A stretch of DNA of 64,000 nt from DAHUYF01 sp963789275 (GTDB taxonomy: Bacteria > Pseudomonadota > Alphaproteobacteria > ATCC43930 > CGMCC-115725). How positions within the stretch are numbered: the stretch's first letter is position 1; each line of letters opens with the position of its first letter. The notes below the pieces were generated by a model. That model was not told the DNA's origin, ran no database searches, and saw only the letters and a list, made by a program, of their open reading frames with translations. The DNA lies in contig CAWBKF010000013.1 of the NCBI GenBank assembly GCA_963789275.1, positions 1 through 64,000 of the forward strand. The letters run 5' to 3'. A program made the position numbers and the translations under genes. Positions 53,886 to 61,580 of this stretch are shown here, piece after piece.

Positions 53886-53974
53886 GAGCCCGCCCGCGAA
53901 GCGGTTTCATAATCCTTCCTTAACGCCCCTTCCCTATGCTTTCCGGTTGGGTAGGCCGGAGCCGCGCAGCACCG

Positions 53975-54499
53975 ATGACGGATACACAGAGCCGCGAGCA
54001 ACGCCTGGTGTTGCGCGTACTGGCACATTGGCGCGGCCTTTGCCAGGGCGGCGCCCTGCCGCGACGCTCGCAGATCGATCCCCAGCTCTTCGGCCAGGAT
54101 TGGGCCAATTGCCTGCTGGTTGATATCGACCCCAAGCTCGAGCGCTCGCGCTTCGCCGCCGTCGGCGAGAATCTGCGTGATCCCAGCTGGCCGACACTCG
54201 ACCGGCAAAGCCTCGCGGAATGCCAGGAGAGCACGCTGCTCTACGTCGCGACATCCTATGCCGCGCGCGTCATCGCCAAGGGCGTGCCGATCAGCACCGG
54301 CGGCGTCGGCCTCCATCAAGGCCAGCCGGTGGTCTATCGCAGCATCCTGCTGCCGCTTGCCGAAAGCGGCGGCCGCATCGACGGCATGCTCGGCGCCACC
54401 AATTTCCGCGAGATCCCGATCACCGAAGAGATCCACCCGCTCCACGAGCACCGCCTCGACGAGCCCCTCGCCACCGCTGCTGCGGGTATCCGCCGCTAG
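53975..54499 (+). CDS. PAS-domain protein (PAS_5-like)
   Basis: The 174-residue protein consists of one PAS-like domain. VLRVLAHWRGLCQGGALPRRSQIDPQLFGQDWANCLLVDIDPKLERSRFAAVGENL is the beginning of the PAS_5 family, which is frequent in Rhodospirillales and has no attached output domain. The role is probably small-molecule or redox sensing; partner unknown. I start at MTDTQSREQ (53975) rather than the frame opening at 53936. Confidence 0.72.
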   Translation: MTDTQSREQRLVLRVLAHWRGLCQGGALPRRSQIDPQLFGQDWANCLLVDIDPKLERSRFAAVGENLRDPSWPTLDRQSLAECQESTLLYVATSYAARVIAKGVPISTGGVGLHQGQPVVYRSILLPLAESGGRIDGMLGATNFREIPITEEIHPLHEHRLDEPLATAAAGIRR

Positions 54500-54598
54500 A
54501 GCTGCGCCCGGACCGGTGGCGCGCGAGCCGCAGGACGGCGGGCCGTCCCGGTCACGCTAGAGCGCAATTCGAGCAGATCGAATCACCATCCTCGCTTT

Positions 54599-54702
54599 CC
54601 CCGCGAAAGCGGGGACCCAGGGCGACCACGTTCGGTTGCTTTTGGGCCCCCGCTTTCGCGGGGGCGGCAGTGATGGTTCCTTCTCCGCGGGACAGGCTCG
54701 AG
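54599..54702. repeat. Dispersed intergenic repeat, copy 2, with two hairpins
   Basis: 54651-54702 repeats 11-62. The left part adds two hairpins that are reverse complements of each other: CCCCGC-GAAA-GCGGGG (54599-54614) and CCCCCGC-TTTC-GCGGGGG (54647-54664). The element fills the gap between the PAS gene and the convergent yjbQ-like gene and could terminate both. Confidence 0.7.
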
Positions 54703-54718
54703 CCGGGATCGGTCGGGG

Positions 54719-55159
54719 TCAGTCGCCGAGGAGGTGCAGCGCGACCTCGCGCCGGTGGGGCGCGCGGCGATGCTCGACGAGGTAGATGCCCTGCCAGGTG
54801 CCGAGCGCGAGCCGCCCCTCCTCCAGCGGGATCGAGAGCTGCGTCGGCAGCAGCGCGGCGCGAATATGCGCCGGCATGTCGTCGGGTCCCTCGTCGGCAT
54901 GGCGATAGCGCGGCGGCTCCTCGGGGGCGAGCGCGCGCAGGAAATCCTCGAGATCGGCGCGGACTTCGGGCGCCGCATTCTCCTGGATCAGCAGCGAGGC
55001 GGAGGTGTGCCGCAGGTAGAGGGTGAGAAGCCCCGCCGCCATGCCCTGCGCCGCGACCCAGCGGGCGACAGGCGCGGTGATCTCGTGCAATCCCTGCCGC
55101 GAGGTGGCGATTTCCAAGCGGTGCTGCGCCAGGCGCATGGGTGATACCTCGATCGTCAA
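54719..55159 (-). CDS. YjbQ family protein (secondary thiamine-phosphate synthase-like)
   Basis: The 146-residue protein carries the UPF0047/YjbQ signatures: GLLTLYLRHTSASLLIQENA, DLEDFLRALAP, YRHADEGPDDMPAHIRAALLPTQLSIPLEEGRLALGTWQGIYLVEHR. Some members have weak thiamine-phosphate synthase activity; the true role is unclear. The start could be 55159 or the Met at 55138 (MRLAQHRLEI). Confidence 0.92.
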   Translation of the reverse strand: MTIEVSPMRLAQHRLEIATSRQGLHEITAPVARWVAAQGMAAGLLTLYLRHTSASLLIQENAAPEVRADLEDFLRALAPEEPPRYRHADEGPDDMPAHIRAALLPTQLSIPLEEGRLALGTWQGIYLVEHRRAPHRREVALHLLGD

Positions 55160-55272
55160 AGCCTAGCAGGCGGCGCGGCGGCAGCGAAAGAGCCGCGGTC
55201 GCCGCAGCGCTCGTCGATTTCGCCGCCCCGGCGCCGGCGCTATGATGCGCGCCCGCAGCGGAAGGAGCAGCC

Positions 55273-56044
55273 ATGGCGCGCCGTTTGATCGACATCTCCA
55301 TGCCACTCGAGAACGACGTCGTCTCCGATCCGCCCGGCTACGGGCCGCGGATCGAGTATCTCACGCACAAGAACACCGCCGCCGATGTCGTGAAATTCTT
55401 TCCCGGGCTCGGCGTGGCGGACCTGCCCGACGGCGAAGGCTGGGCGATCGAATGGATCAGACTGATGACGCATAACGGCACGCATCTCGATGCGCCCTAT
55501 CATTTCCATTCCACGATGAACCGCGGCGAGCGCGCCATCACCATCGACGAGGTGCCGCTCGACTGGTGCCTGCAGCCCGGCGTCAAGCTCGACTTCCGCC
55601 ATCTGCCCGACGGCCATGTCGTCACCGCCGCCGAGGTCGAGCAGGAGCTCGCGCCGCATCGGGCACCGCCTGCAGCCGCTCGACATCGTCGTCGTCAACA
55701 CCCGCGCCGGCGCGGCCTATGGCAAGCCCGATTACGTCGCCGCCGGCTGCGGCATGGGGCGCGAGGCGACGCTCTACCTGCTGGAGCGCGGCGTGCGGCT
55801 CACCGGCACCGACGCCTGGAGCTGGGACGCGCCCTTCGTCCACACCAAGGAGAAATACAGCGCCAGCGGCGACGCGGCGCTGATCTGGGAGGGGCACAAG
55901 GCCGGCCGCGAGATCGGCTATTGCCATCTCGAGAAGCTGCACAATCTGGAGGCGCTGCCGGCCGACGGCTTCACCGTAAGCTGCTTTCCCGTGAAGATCC
56001 GCGGCGCCTCGGCCGGCTGGACCCGCGCCGTGGCCATCCTTTAG
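55273..56044 (+). CDS. Cyclase family protein (kynurenine formamidase-like), frameshifted
   Basis: The metal-site motif HNGTHLDAPYHF is present, the defining signature of this hydrolase family. The N-terminal frame runs to TAAEVEQELA. The continuation IGHRLQPLDIVVVNTRAGAAYGKPDYVAAGCGMGREATLYLL ... SAGWTRAVAIL is one frame over. Removing one C at about 55651-55654 joins them into about 256 residues. Members cleave cyclic or formyl amides; the substrate is unknown. The ATG has a GGAAGGAG site. Confidence 0.82.
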
Positions 56045-56131
56045 CCGCGACGGCCGCCGCGAAGGCGCGTACGCGCCTTCGTCGGCAGCGGGCGCCGGCG
56101 ATTGCTCAGGCAATCGCGACGTTGCTGCGCG
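56042..56131 (+). repeat. Two-hairpin dispersed element, copy 3 (after cyclase stop)
   Basis: Directly after the stop codon come a perfect 20-base palindrome (56061-56080, GAAGGCGCG-TA-CGCGCCTTC), the spacer GTCGGCAGCGGGCGCCG, and the hairpin GCGATTGC-TCAG-GCAATCGC (56098-56117). A T7 run follows at 56136-56142, so this copy could terminate transcription. It is collinear with copies 1 and 2 but the first hairpin has different arms. Confidence 0.6.
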
Positions 56132-56177
56132 GGGGTTTTTTTACGCATGGTGCCGCCTACCGCGGTATCCTCAACAG

Positions 56178-56957
56178 CTATTCAAGGCGCTCCTTCAAGA
56201 ACGCGATAACGCGGTCCCGGGCGGAGCGTGTGGGGTGCCCGTCCGCGTCAGAAAAATCTTCGGTCAGCACTGCATGCGCATTGGTGGGAATACCCCATTC
56301 GGCATCGGGCGAAGGGATTACGATGCCTGTGAAATTCATGGAGAAGGCCGCCTGGATCGTGGCGAATCGCTCCGGCGGGCTGATCCTGTCGTTGGAGAAC
56401 CGCAAGCACATCAACGGGATGCCCGCTCGGTTGCGCGCCTGAGCGTTCGCGAGATCGTCGCCGCTCATGGCCATCGAGACACGTGCGCGAGCGGTAATGC
56501 CGAACGGCAGCGACGGTTCGCCGGCGACGGGGGCGAGCGTGAACGGGTCGGCCAAAAGCGCGATCGCGAAATTGCCGGTCAGGCACAAGCCAATAACGCC
56601 AATTCCCTTGCCGCCGTTTCCGACAACTATCTCGCGGCCATAGGCACGAAGCCAATCGACGACCGGACTGCCGCCGCCCTGGGTGAAGAGGAAAAACTCG
56701 CGACTGATGCAAAGCCGCGCCAGGAAAACGATCGAGTGACTATCCCCCGGCCGGCCGAAGAAAAGCGGCAAATGCACCGCGAACCCGGCATCGGCGACAG
56801 TGCGCGCGAAGCTGAGAAACTGCGGCGTCATGCCCGGCAGTTCGTGCATCAGGAGCACGTCGCGTCCTGTGCCTTTGCGATAGACGCGGTGCGAAATGCC
56901 GCCCGCGGCGAACTCCGCGAGGGTGAAGTCGTCCATTTGCGCTGCTGTGCCGGTCAT
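56178..56957 (-). CDS. Dienelactone hydrolase family protein
   Basis: The 259-residue alpha/beta hydrolase has GRDVLLMHELPGMTPQFLSFARTVADAGFAVHLP at the start and the nucleophile elbow IGLCLTGNFAIALL with C125 as nucleophile, the GxCxG form characteristic of dienelactone hydrolases. The acid/histidine end includes WGIPTNAHAVLTEDF. The frame is open to 57113, but the ATG at 56957 overlaps the stop of the upstream hydrolase (ATGA) and fits the family. It is the third gene of an overlapping operon. Confidence 0.85.
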   Translation of the reverse strand: MTGTAAQMDDFTLAEFAAGGISHRVYRKGTGRDVLLMHELPGMTPQFLSFARTVADAGFAVHLPLFFGRPGDSHSIVFLARLCISREFFLFTQGGGSPVVDWLRAYGREIVVGNGGKGIGVIGLCLTGNFAIALLADPFTLAPVAGEPSLPFGITARARVSMAMSGDDLANAQARNRAGIPLMCLRFSNDRISPPERFATIQAAFSMNFTGIVIPSPDAEWGIPTNAHAVLTEDFSDADGHPTRSARDRVIAFLKERLE

Positions 56958-57811
56958 GGCGGGGGCCAGGTCTGCGTTTGGTTGAGGAAGGCGCGGCGCA
57001 TGAACTTGGCAGCTAGTGACCACGGCGTGCCTTCCGGCGGCGGCAACGTAGTGGTGTCGGCGGGAGGAAGATAGTTGTGGTGACCGAAATGCAATCCGTC
57101 TGGAATCTGCCACGGCTTGCGTACCGGCTGCGGCTCTGACGGGGGCGGGCCGTCATAACCGAGCGCGGGCTGGAACGGCGTATGGTCGTCGTGGAGGAGA
57201 TCCGCGAATGGGTCGCCGATGCTGAATGCAACTTTGAGCACCTCGTCGTGATGCGAGGCGAGAACCGCAACGTGCTCTGAATTGCCGGCCGCGCTCGTGT
57301 ACTCGGCATGAAGGCAATTCCGGTTGATCGCAGCAGCGGTAAGACAGACCGATTGCGCCTTGGGCACCAGGAGCGCGATTGCCTGAAGCACGAAGCGGGC
57401 GCCCAAGCTGTGCGACACGAACGAGATCGTACTCCCCTTGCAATGATCGTTGCAGAAGGCCGCGAGCAGCTTGCCGCAGGTAATGGCAACGCTGCCCTCA
57501 AAGGGATAGTCGACGATCGGAAGCCACGCATCGCCTGGCCACAGCATGCCGACGAAAAGAGCGGGCGGGTCGAGCGCGAGATATCGGTCGAGCCAACCCA
57601 ACGACGCCGCGCCTTCGCTGCGGCTTACATTGAAGCCATGCGTGGCGAAGAGGAGGTTTCCGCCGCTGAGCTTCGACGCGATCTCCCCGGGCGGGACGGC
57701 GGGAAGGTTCAGCGGGTTTTGTTGTGTGCCATCGCCCTCGCGCAGGACCGGTCCGGTCGCGGGTCCGCCAACATTGCGGCCGGGCGTGAAGAAGTCGAGA
57801 AAAAGGGTCAC
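56954..57811 (-). CDS. Alpha/beta hydrolase, DUF900-like
   Basis: The 285-residue protein contains GGNLLFATHGFNVSRSEGAASLGWLDR (oxyanion region, typical of DUF900 hydrolases) and the nucleophile elbow SHSLGA with S135. The rest (VDYPFEGSVAITCGKLLAAF, ASHHDEVLKVAFSIGDPFADLL) fits a lipase/esterase-like fold. No signal peptide. The GTG start at 57811 overlaps the stop of the membrane-protein gene, so the pair is coupled. Substrate unknown. Confidence 0.75.
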   Translation of the reverse strand: MTLFLDFFTPGRNVGGPATGPVLREGDGTQQNPLNLPAVPPGEIASKLSGGNLLFATHGFNVSRSEGAASLGWLDRYLALDPPALFVGMLWPGDAWLPIVDYPFEGSVAITCGKLLAAFCNDHCKGSTISFVSHSLGARFVLQAIALLVPKAQSVCLTAAAINRNCLHAEYTSAAGNSEHVAVLASHHDEVLKVAFSIGDPFADLLHDDHTPFQPALGYDGPPPSEPQPVRKPWQIPDGLHFGHHNYLPPADTTTLPPPEGTPWSLAAKFMRRAFLNQTQTWPPP

Positions 57812-58551
57812 AGCCGCCGCGCAGACTGCACCGCGCCTGCTGCCGCCTGAAGCGTGCTCGCGAGATCCTTTGCGACAGGCGCGAGCGGCGTCGCGCTGAT
57901 GCCGATGACGAAGGAGAGGACGAAATTGCTGCTCCCGAAATACCCCCAGCCAAGGTCGCTCTGCGCGAGCCAGCCCACGAGCACGGCAATGACGGTCGAT
58001 ATGGCCATCGCAAACGCTTTGCAGCCATTGCGGTAGAGCTGGTCACCACGTTCGTAGGCAACGTCGAGCACTGCCATTAGTACCGCATCGAACTGGCCGA
58101 GCACGGCAAACTCGGCTTGTGTCGGCGCATCGCCCGTCGCGGTCTTCGCGGCCAAGGAAGCGAGCGGCCCGCTGGCGACATTGGCTGCGGCAGCGAGCGC
58201 CGGCGCGTTGCCTTGCGTCAAGCCGAGATGAATAAGCGCTTTGGCCTTCGCCTTCTGGTCTGCTTTGGAAACACCGTTGAGCCAATTGGCCTTCAGTGTC
58301 TCGAGGATTTGCGCTTTGCCGAGCGCCGGCGCAGCGGCTTGTCCCTGGCCGGTGGCGGGCGCCGCTTCGGTTCCGGCGACAAGGAAAGGGTCGAGCGCGT
58401 CCTTGATATGGCTGAAACCGAAATTGGAAGGGCCGCCGTTCCAGGCTTTGGTTGCATCGACAAGTCCCATCGATGCCGTGCCAAGGCCGGCGGCAGCGGT
58501 GAGGAAATTTAGGATGTTGCCGAGCTGACCGCTTAACAGGTCGTCCGTCAT
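57808..58551 (-). CDS. Membrane protein of unknown function, first gene of the hydrolase operon
   Basis: The 247-residue protein starts MTDDLLSGQLGNILNFLTAA at 58551 with a strong GAGGGGAGGGGG ribosome site. Most of it is helical and alanine-rich. Two adjacent membrane helices lie near the C terminus (FAMAISTVIAVLVGWLAQ, and FVLSFVIGISATPLAPVA). No family is recognised. Its coupling to the DUF900-like hydrolase suggests it anchors or regulates that enzyme (inference). Confidence 0.65.
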   Translation of the reverse strand: MTDDLLSGQLGNILNFLTAAAGLGTASMGLVDATKAWNGGPSNFGFSHIKDALDPFLVAGTEAAPATGQGQAAAPALGKAQILETLKANWLNGVSKADQKAKAKALIHLGLTQGNAPALAAAANVASGPLASLAAKTATGDAPTQAEFAVLGQFDAVLMAVLDVAYERGDQLYRNGCKAFAMAISTVIAVLVGWLAQSDLGWGYFGSSNFVLSFVIGISATPLAPVAKDLASTLQAAAGAVQSARRL

Positions 58552-58668
58552 TGTGCCCCCTCCCCTCATGACAGCAATGTCAAGCCGCATCGGAAGACGT
58601 GCGCGAAAGCGATCTCGCGACAGCTCGCCCTGGCCCGAGCGGACGCGAGTATTCCTTGTACGAACTAG

Positions 58669-58696
58669 ATCATAAGTTGCGCCAGTTGTTAACTGG
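58669..58696 (-). promoter_or_regulatory. Inverted repeat and -10-like box upstream of the hydrolase operon
   Basis: CCAGTT-GTT-AACTGG (58682-58696) is a perfect inverted repeat. On the minus strand TATGAT (58669-58674) follows 7 bases later, about 118 bases before the operon start. The arrangement suggests an operator over a -35 region, but no good -35 hexamer is visible. The rest of 58552-58842 holds nothing else I can identify. Confidence 0.3.
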
Positions 58697-58842
58697 GATT
58701 AGCGCTCAGTCGACAGTGACCCGGATTTCTGGCCGGAGGAGGCGACAATCCTCTCCTCCTTCGTCGCCGACCTGGAGCGCCCGTCTCGGCGGGCGGCAGA
58801 GCCGCGGCGGCCGGCAGGCCGGCGCGAGCGACGCGACCCGCC

Positions 58843-59430
58843 TCACCCCGGCGGCGCCAGCGCCGCCCGCACCTCGCGGCCGCGCCCCATCTCGGTCATC
58901 ATCTTGCCGATATCCGGCCGGCGCTCGACGACATGGCGGTAGCGCGCGATGGCGGCGGCGACGAGCTCGCCCTTGCGGCCGAGCAGCTCGTCGCCGAGCT
59001 CGATGATCCGCAGATTGGGCCAGATCTGCTTGCGGATGCGCCGCACCTCGGCCAGCGCCTCCAGCGCCGGGCGGTCGGGCCGCGCCTGCGCCAGGATCAG
59101 CGCCATCGACGCGGTCGAACGCGAGATGCCCATATGGCAATGGACGAGAAGATGCGCCTCGGGCTCCAGCATGAGATCGCGGCCGAACTGCAACAGCGCC
59201 GCCACGTCGTCCCGCTCCACCAGCCGCATCCCGTCGCGCGCTTCGGTGATGTCGTGAAAGCGCAGGTCGAGGCGCTCGTGCTCGCCGAAGGCGCCGAAGG
59301 CGTCGGGATCGGGAAAGCCGGGATCGAGGATCGAGAGCACATGGGTCACGCCGACGGCGCTGTGGCCGGAAAGCTCGGCGATACCGCAGACGGTGACGTG
59401 GAACGGGACGAAGTCGCTGGCGCTGGTCAC
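58843..59430 (-). CDS. Tyrosine/dual-specificity phosphatase family protein
   Basis: The 195-residue protein has the phosphatase signature HCHMGISRS with nucleophile C98 and R104 (C-x5-R). A general-acid Asp is plausibly D60 in RFHDITEA. Similar 190-residue proteins in alphaproteobacteria are annotated as tyrosine phosphatases; whether the substrate is protein, lipid or nucleotide is unknown. It is divergent from the pyroglutamyl peptidase gene. Confidence 0.85.
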   Translation of the reverse strand: MTSASDFVPFHVTVCGIAELSGHSAVGVTHVLSILDPGFPDPDAFGAFGEHERLDLRFHDITEARDGMRLVERDDVAALLQFGRDLMLEPEAHLLVHCHMGISRSTASMALILAQARPDRPALEALAEVRRIRKQIWPNLRIIELGDELLGRKGELVAAAIARYRHVVERRPDIGKMMTEMGRGREVRAALAPPG

Positions 59431-59564
59431 GGGAGGTTCCTTGTCGCTTGCCGCGGCGCATAGCGCAGCCGGGCGCCGCGGTCCAGAGCGCTCCGCACGG
59501 ATTGACCCGCGGCGTTTTCACCCGCCACAATGGGCGCTCGCGATGTTCCACGAGGATCTGCCGC

Positions 59565-60239
59565 ATGGCCGAGACCGCGCTGATCACCGGCTTCGAGCCC
59601 TATGGCGGCCATGCGCTCAACCCCTCGGCGAAGCTGGCGGAGGCGCTCGACGGCGCGCGCATCGGCAGGCTCGACATCGTCGGCCGCAAGCTGCCGGTGG
59701 CGTTCGCCGGCCTCGCCGAGCGGATCGAGGCGGCGCTCGACGAGGTGCAGCCGGCGCTGGTCATCGCGCTCGGGCTCTGGCCGGGCGAGCCGATGATCCG
59801 TCTGGAGCGCGTCGGCTTCAACCTGGCAAATTTCGAGATCGCCGACAACGCCGGCCTCCGGCTCGAGGATGCCGCGATCGCGCCCGCCGGCGCCACCGCG
59901 CTCGCCGCCAGCCTGCCGCTGCGCGCGATCGAGCAGGCGCTGCTTGCCGCCGGCATTCCGACGCACCTCTCCAACACCGCCGGGACATATCTGTGCAACG
60001 CCACGCTCTACACGCTGCTCGCCGCGGTGGAGCGGCGGTGCTGGAGCATTCCCTGCGGCTTCATCCACCTGCCCTATCTCCCCGAGCAGGTCGCCGGGAT
60101 GCTTGTCGCGTCGCGCGCCGGCCAGATCGAGCTGCACCAGCGCGCCGATCTTGCGTCGATGGATTATGCGATCATGGAGCGGGCGCTGCGCCTGGCGCTC
60201 GCCGTGACGGCCGAGGCGCGGCCGTCGCGGCGCCGCTGA
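59565..60239 (+). CDS. pcp: Pyroglutamyl-peptidase I (peptidase C15)
   Basis: The 224-residue protein removes N-terminal pyroglutamate from peptides. It starts ALITGFEPYGGHALNPSAKLAEAL and has the triad at the canonical positions: E81 (MIRLERVGFN), C144 (AGTYLCNATLY) and H168 (GFIHLPYLPEQ). The ATG at 59565 follows GAGGAT by about 8 bases; the frame opens earlier without similarity. Confidence 0.92.
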   Translation: MAETALITGFEPYGGHALNPSAKLAEALDGARIGRLDIVGRKLPVAFAGLAERIEAALDEVQPALVIALGLWPGEPMIRLERVGFNLANFEIADNAGLRLEDAAIAPAGATALAASLPLRAIEQALLAAGIPTHLSNTAGTYLCNATLYTLLAAVERRCWSIPCGFIHLPYLPEQVAGMLVASRAGQIELHQRADLASMDYAIMERALRLALAVTAEARPSRRR

Positions 60240-60248
60240 GAGCGGCGC

Positions 60249-60437
60249 TCAGCGCTTCTTCGCCTCGAGGCGCTCGACCGAGCGCCGCGCCGCCGCAGGC
60301 GACGCGAATTGCCGCTGCTGCTCGCTCATATGCGTGAGGAAGGCTTGCCGGATTGAATCGCCCATGGCGCGCTCGCTGTCGGGAGAGCCGATCAGCTCCC
60401 GCTGCCTCGCCACCCGGCGGTTGAGATCGTCCTGCAT
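60249..60437 (-). CDS. Small hypothetical protein
   Basis: A 62-residue basic helical protein: MQDDLNRRVARQRELIGSPD, then SERAMGDSIRQAFLTHMSEQQRQFASPAAARRSVERLEAKKR. It is convergent with pcp (10 bases apart). No family recognised; normal codon use. Confidence 0.5.
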   Translation of the reverse strand: MQDDLNRRVARQRELIGSPDSERAMGDSIRQAFLTHMSEQQRQFASPAAARRSVERLEAKKR

Positions 60438-60464
60438 CTCGCCCTCGCTTCAGGAAAGCGTCCG

Positions 60465-60488
60465 ACCACGCCCGATGCCGGGCGTGGT
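60465..60488. terminator. Strong hairpin, possible terminator
   Basis: ACCACGCCCG-ATGC-CGGGCGTGGT is a perfect 10-base-pair stem with a 4-base loop, between the stop of the epimerase-like gene and the start of the small gene on the minus strand. No T run follows, so it may act as a Rho-assisted or processing signal. Confidence 0.4.
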
Positions 60489-60545
60489 TTCCGGCGCTTC
60501 CGACAGAAGCGAGCTTAGGCTCTTTTCGCCGAGCGCGACAGGCCG

Positions 60546-61457
60546 CTAGAAAAGTTCCGGCCGAAGGCTCATCCGCGCGGCGCGGCGCACATTGGGCGCC
60601 AGCACGCGCAGCCCCGTGCCGGCCACCCCCTCGCGCGCGAGATTGATGGCGTCGGTGACGTGGCTCGCCGGCTCGACGCAGAAGAAATCGCGCCCGGGCG
60701 GCGTATAGACCACGAGGAAGGACAGCAGCGGCTGCGTGGCGCTGAGCCGCAGCCGCGCCGCGCGCTCGGGCCAGGTCACCACCGCTTCGCCGGTCCAGCC
60801 GGTGAAGACGTTGTCGAGCGCGAGGTCGGCGACGCGCCGGCCGGCGGCGAGATCCCAGGCCGGCGGCACTGCGGTCTGCTCGGTCGGCATCACCTCGGCA
60901 TCGGTGAGCCAGACGCCGCCGGTCTCAGCGGTGATCGTCGCCTCCGCGGTGCGCGGAAAGAAGGGATGGAAGCCGAGCCCCGCCGGCATCAGCCCATCCG
61001 ACCGGTTCTCGAGATCAAGCGTGATCTCCAGCCCCTGCGGGCTCAGCACGAAGCTCTGCCGCACGCGATAAGCCCAGGGCCAGGCGGCCCCGCAATGCTC
61101 GTATTCGAGCACCAGCCGGTCCTCGCCGCGCTCGACCACCGACCAGTCGCGCCGCCAGCCATGGCCGTGGAGCGCGTGGCGCATCTCCGCATCGGCCGGC
61201 GTCTCGACGACCTCGCGGCCGCAGAAGAGAAAGCGCGCATCGCGGATACGGCTGCCATACGGCACCATCGGAAACGAGCCCATCGCGCCGGCATCGGCGC
61301 GCGCGACCGCGGTGGGTGAGGCCGGGCGCAGCCAGTCGATGCGGCGCCCGCCGCACTCCCACCAGAACCCCGCCACCGCGCCGCCGGCGCCCGGCGCGAC
61401 CTCGCACCGGGCCGGACCGCTGGTCAGCGTCACCACGCCGCTGGCCACAACCGTCAT
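60546..61457 (-). CDS. Aldose 1-epimerase family protein
   Basis: The 303-residue beta-sandwich protein has galactose-mutarotase-like features. MGSFPMVPYGSRIRDARF holds the conserved arginine; HALHGHGWRRDWSV holds the first catalytic His; GFHPFFPRTAEATI holds the second; and an acidic stretch near DFFCVEPASHVTDAINLA supplies the Glu. It interconverts sugar anomers; the sugar is unknown. The Met at 61457 is used; the open frame further upstream runs antisense to ftsH and is not real. Confidence 0.87.
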   Translation of the reverse strand: MTVVASGVVTLTSGPARCEVAPGAGGAVAGFWWECGGRRIDWLRPASPTAVARADAGAMGSFPMVPYGSRIRDARFLFCGREVVETPADAEMRHALHGHGWRRDWSVVERGEDRLVLEYEHCGAAWPWAYRVRQSFVLSPQGLEITLDLENRSDGLMPAGLGFHPFFPRTAEATITAETGGVWLTDAEVMPTEQTAVPPAWDLAAGRRVADLALDNVFTGWTGEAVVTWPERAARLRLSATQPLLSFLVVYTPPGRDFFCVEPASHVTDAINLAREGVAGTGLRVLAPNVRRAARMSLRPELF

Positions 61458-61580
61458 GAACGTCCTCGCCACTGCATGCCCTAAGCATGCCGTCCTCTTG
61501 GTTAATTTTTCCTTTCCGGCGTCCGTGCACGGTCGCCGGGGGTCGTGTAGCATTGCCGGCGTAGAGCCGAGGAGAGGCCG

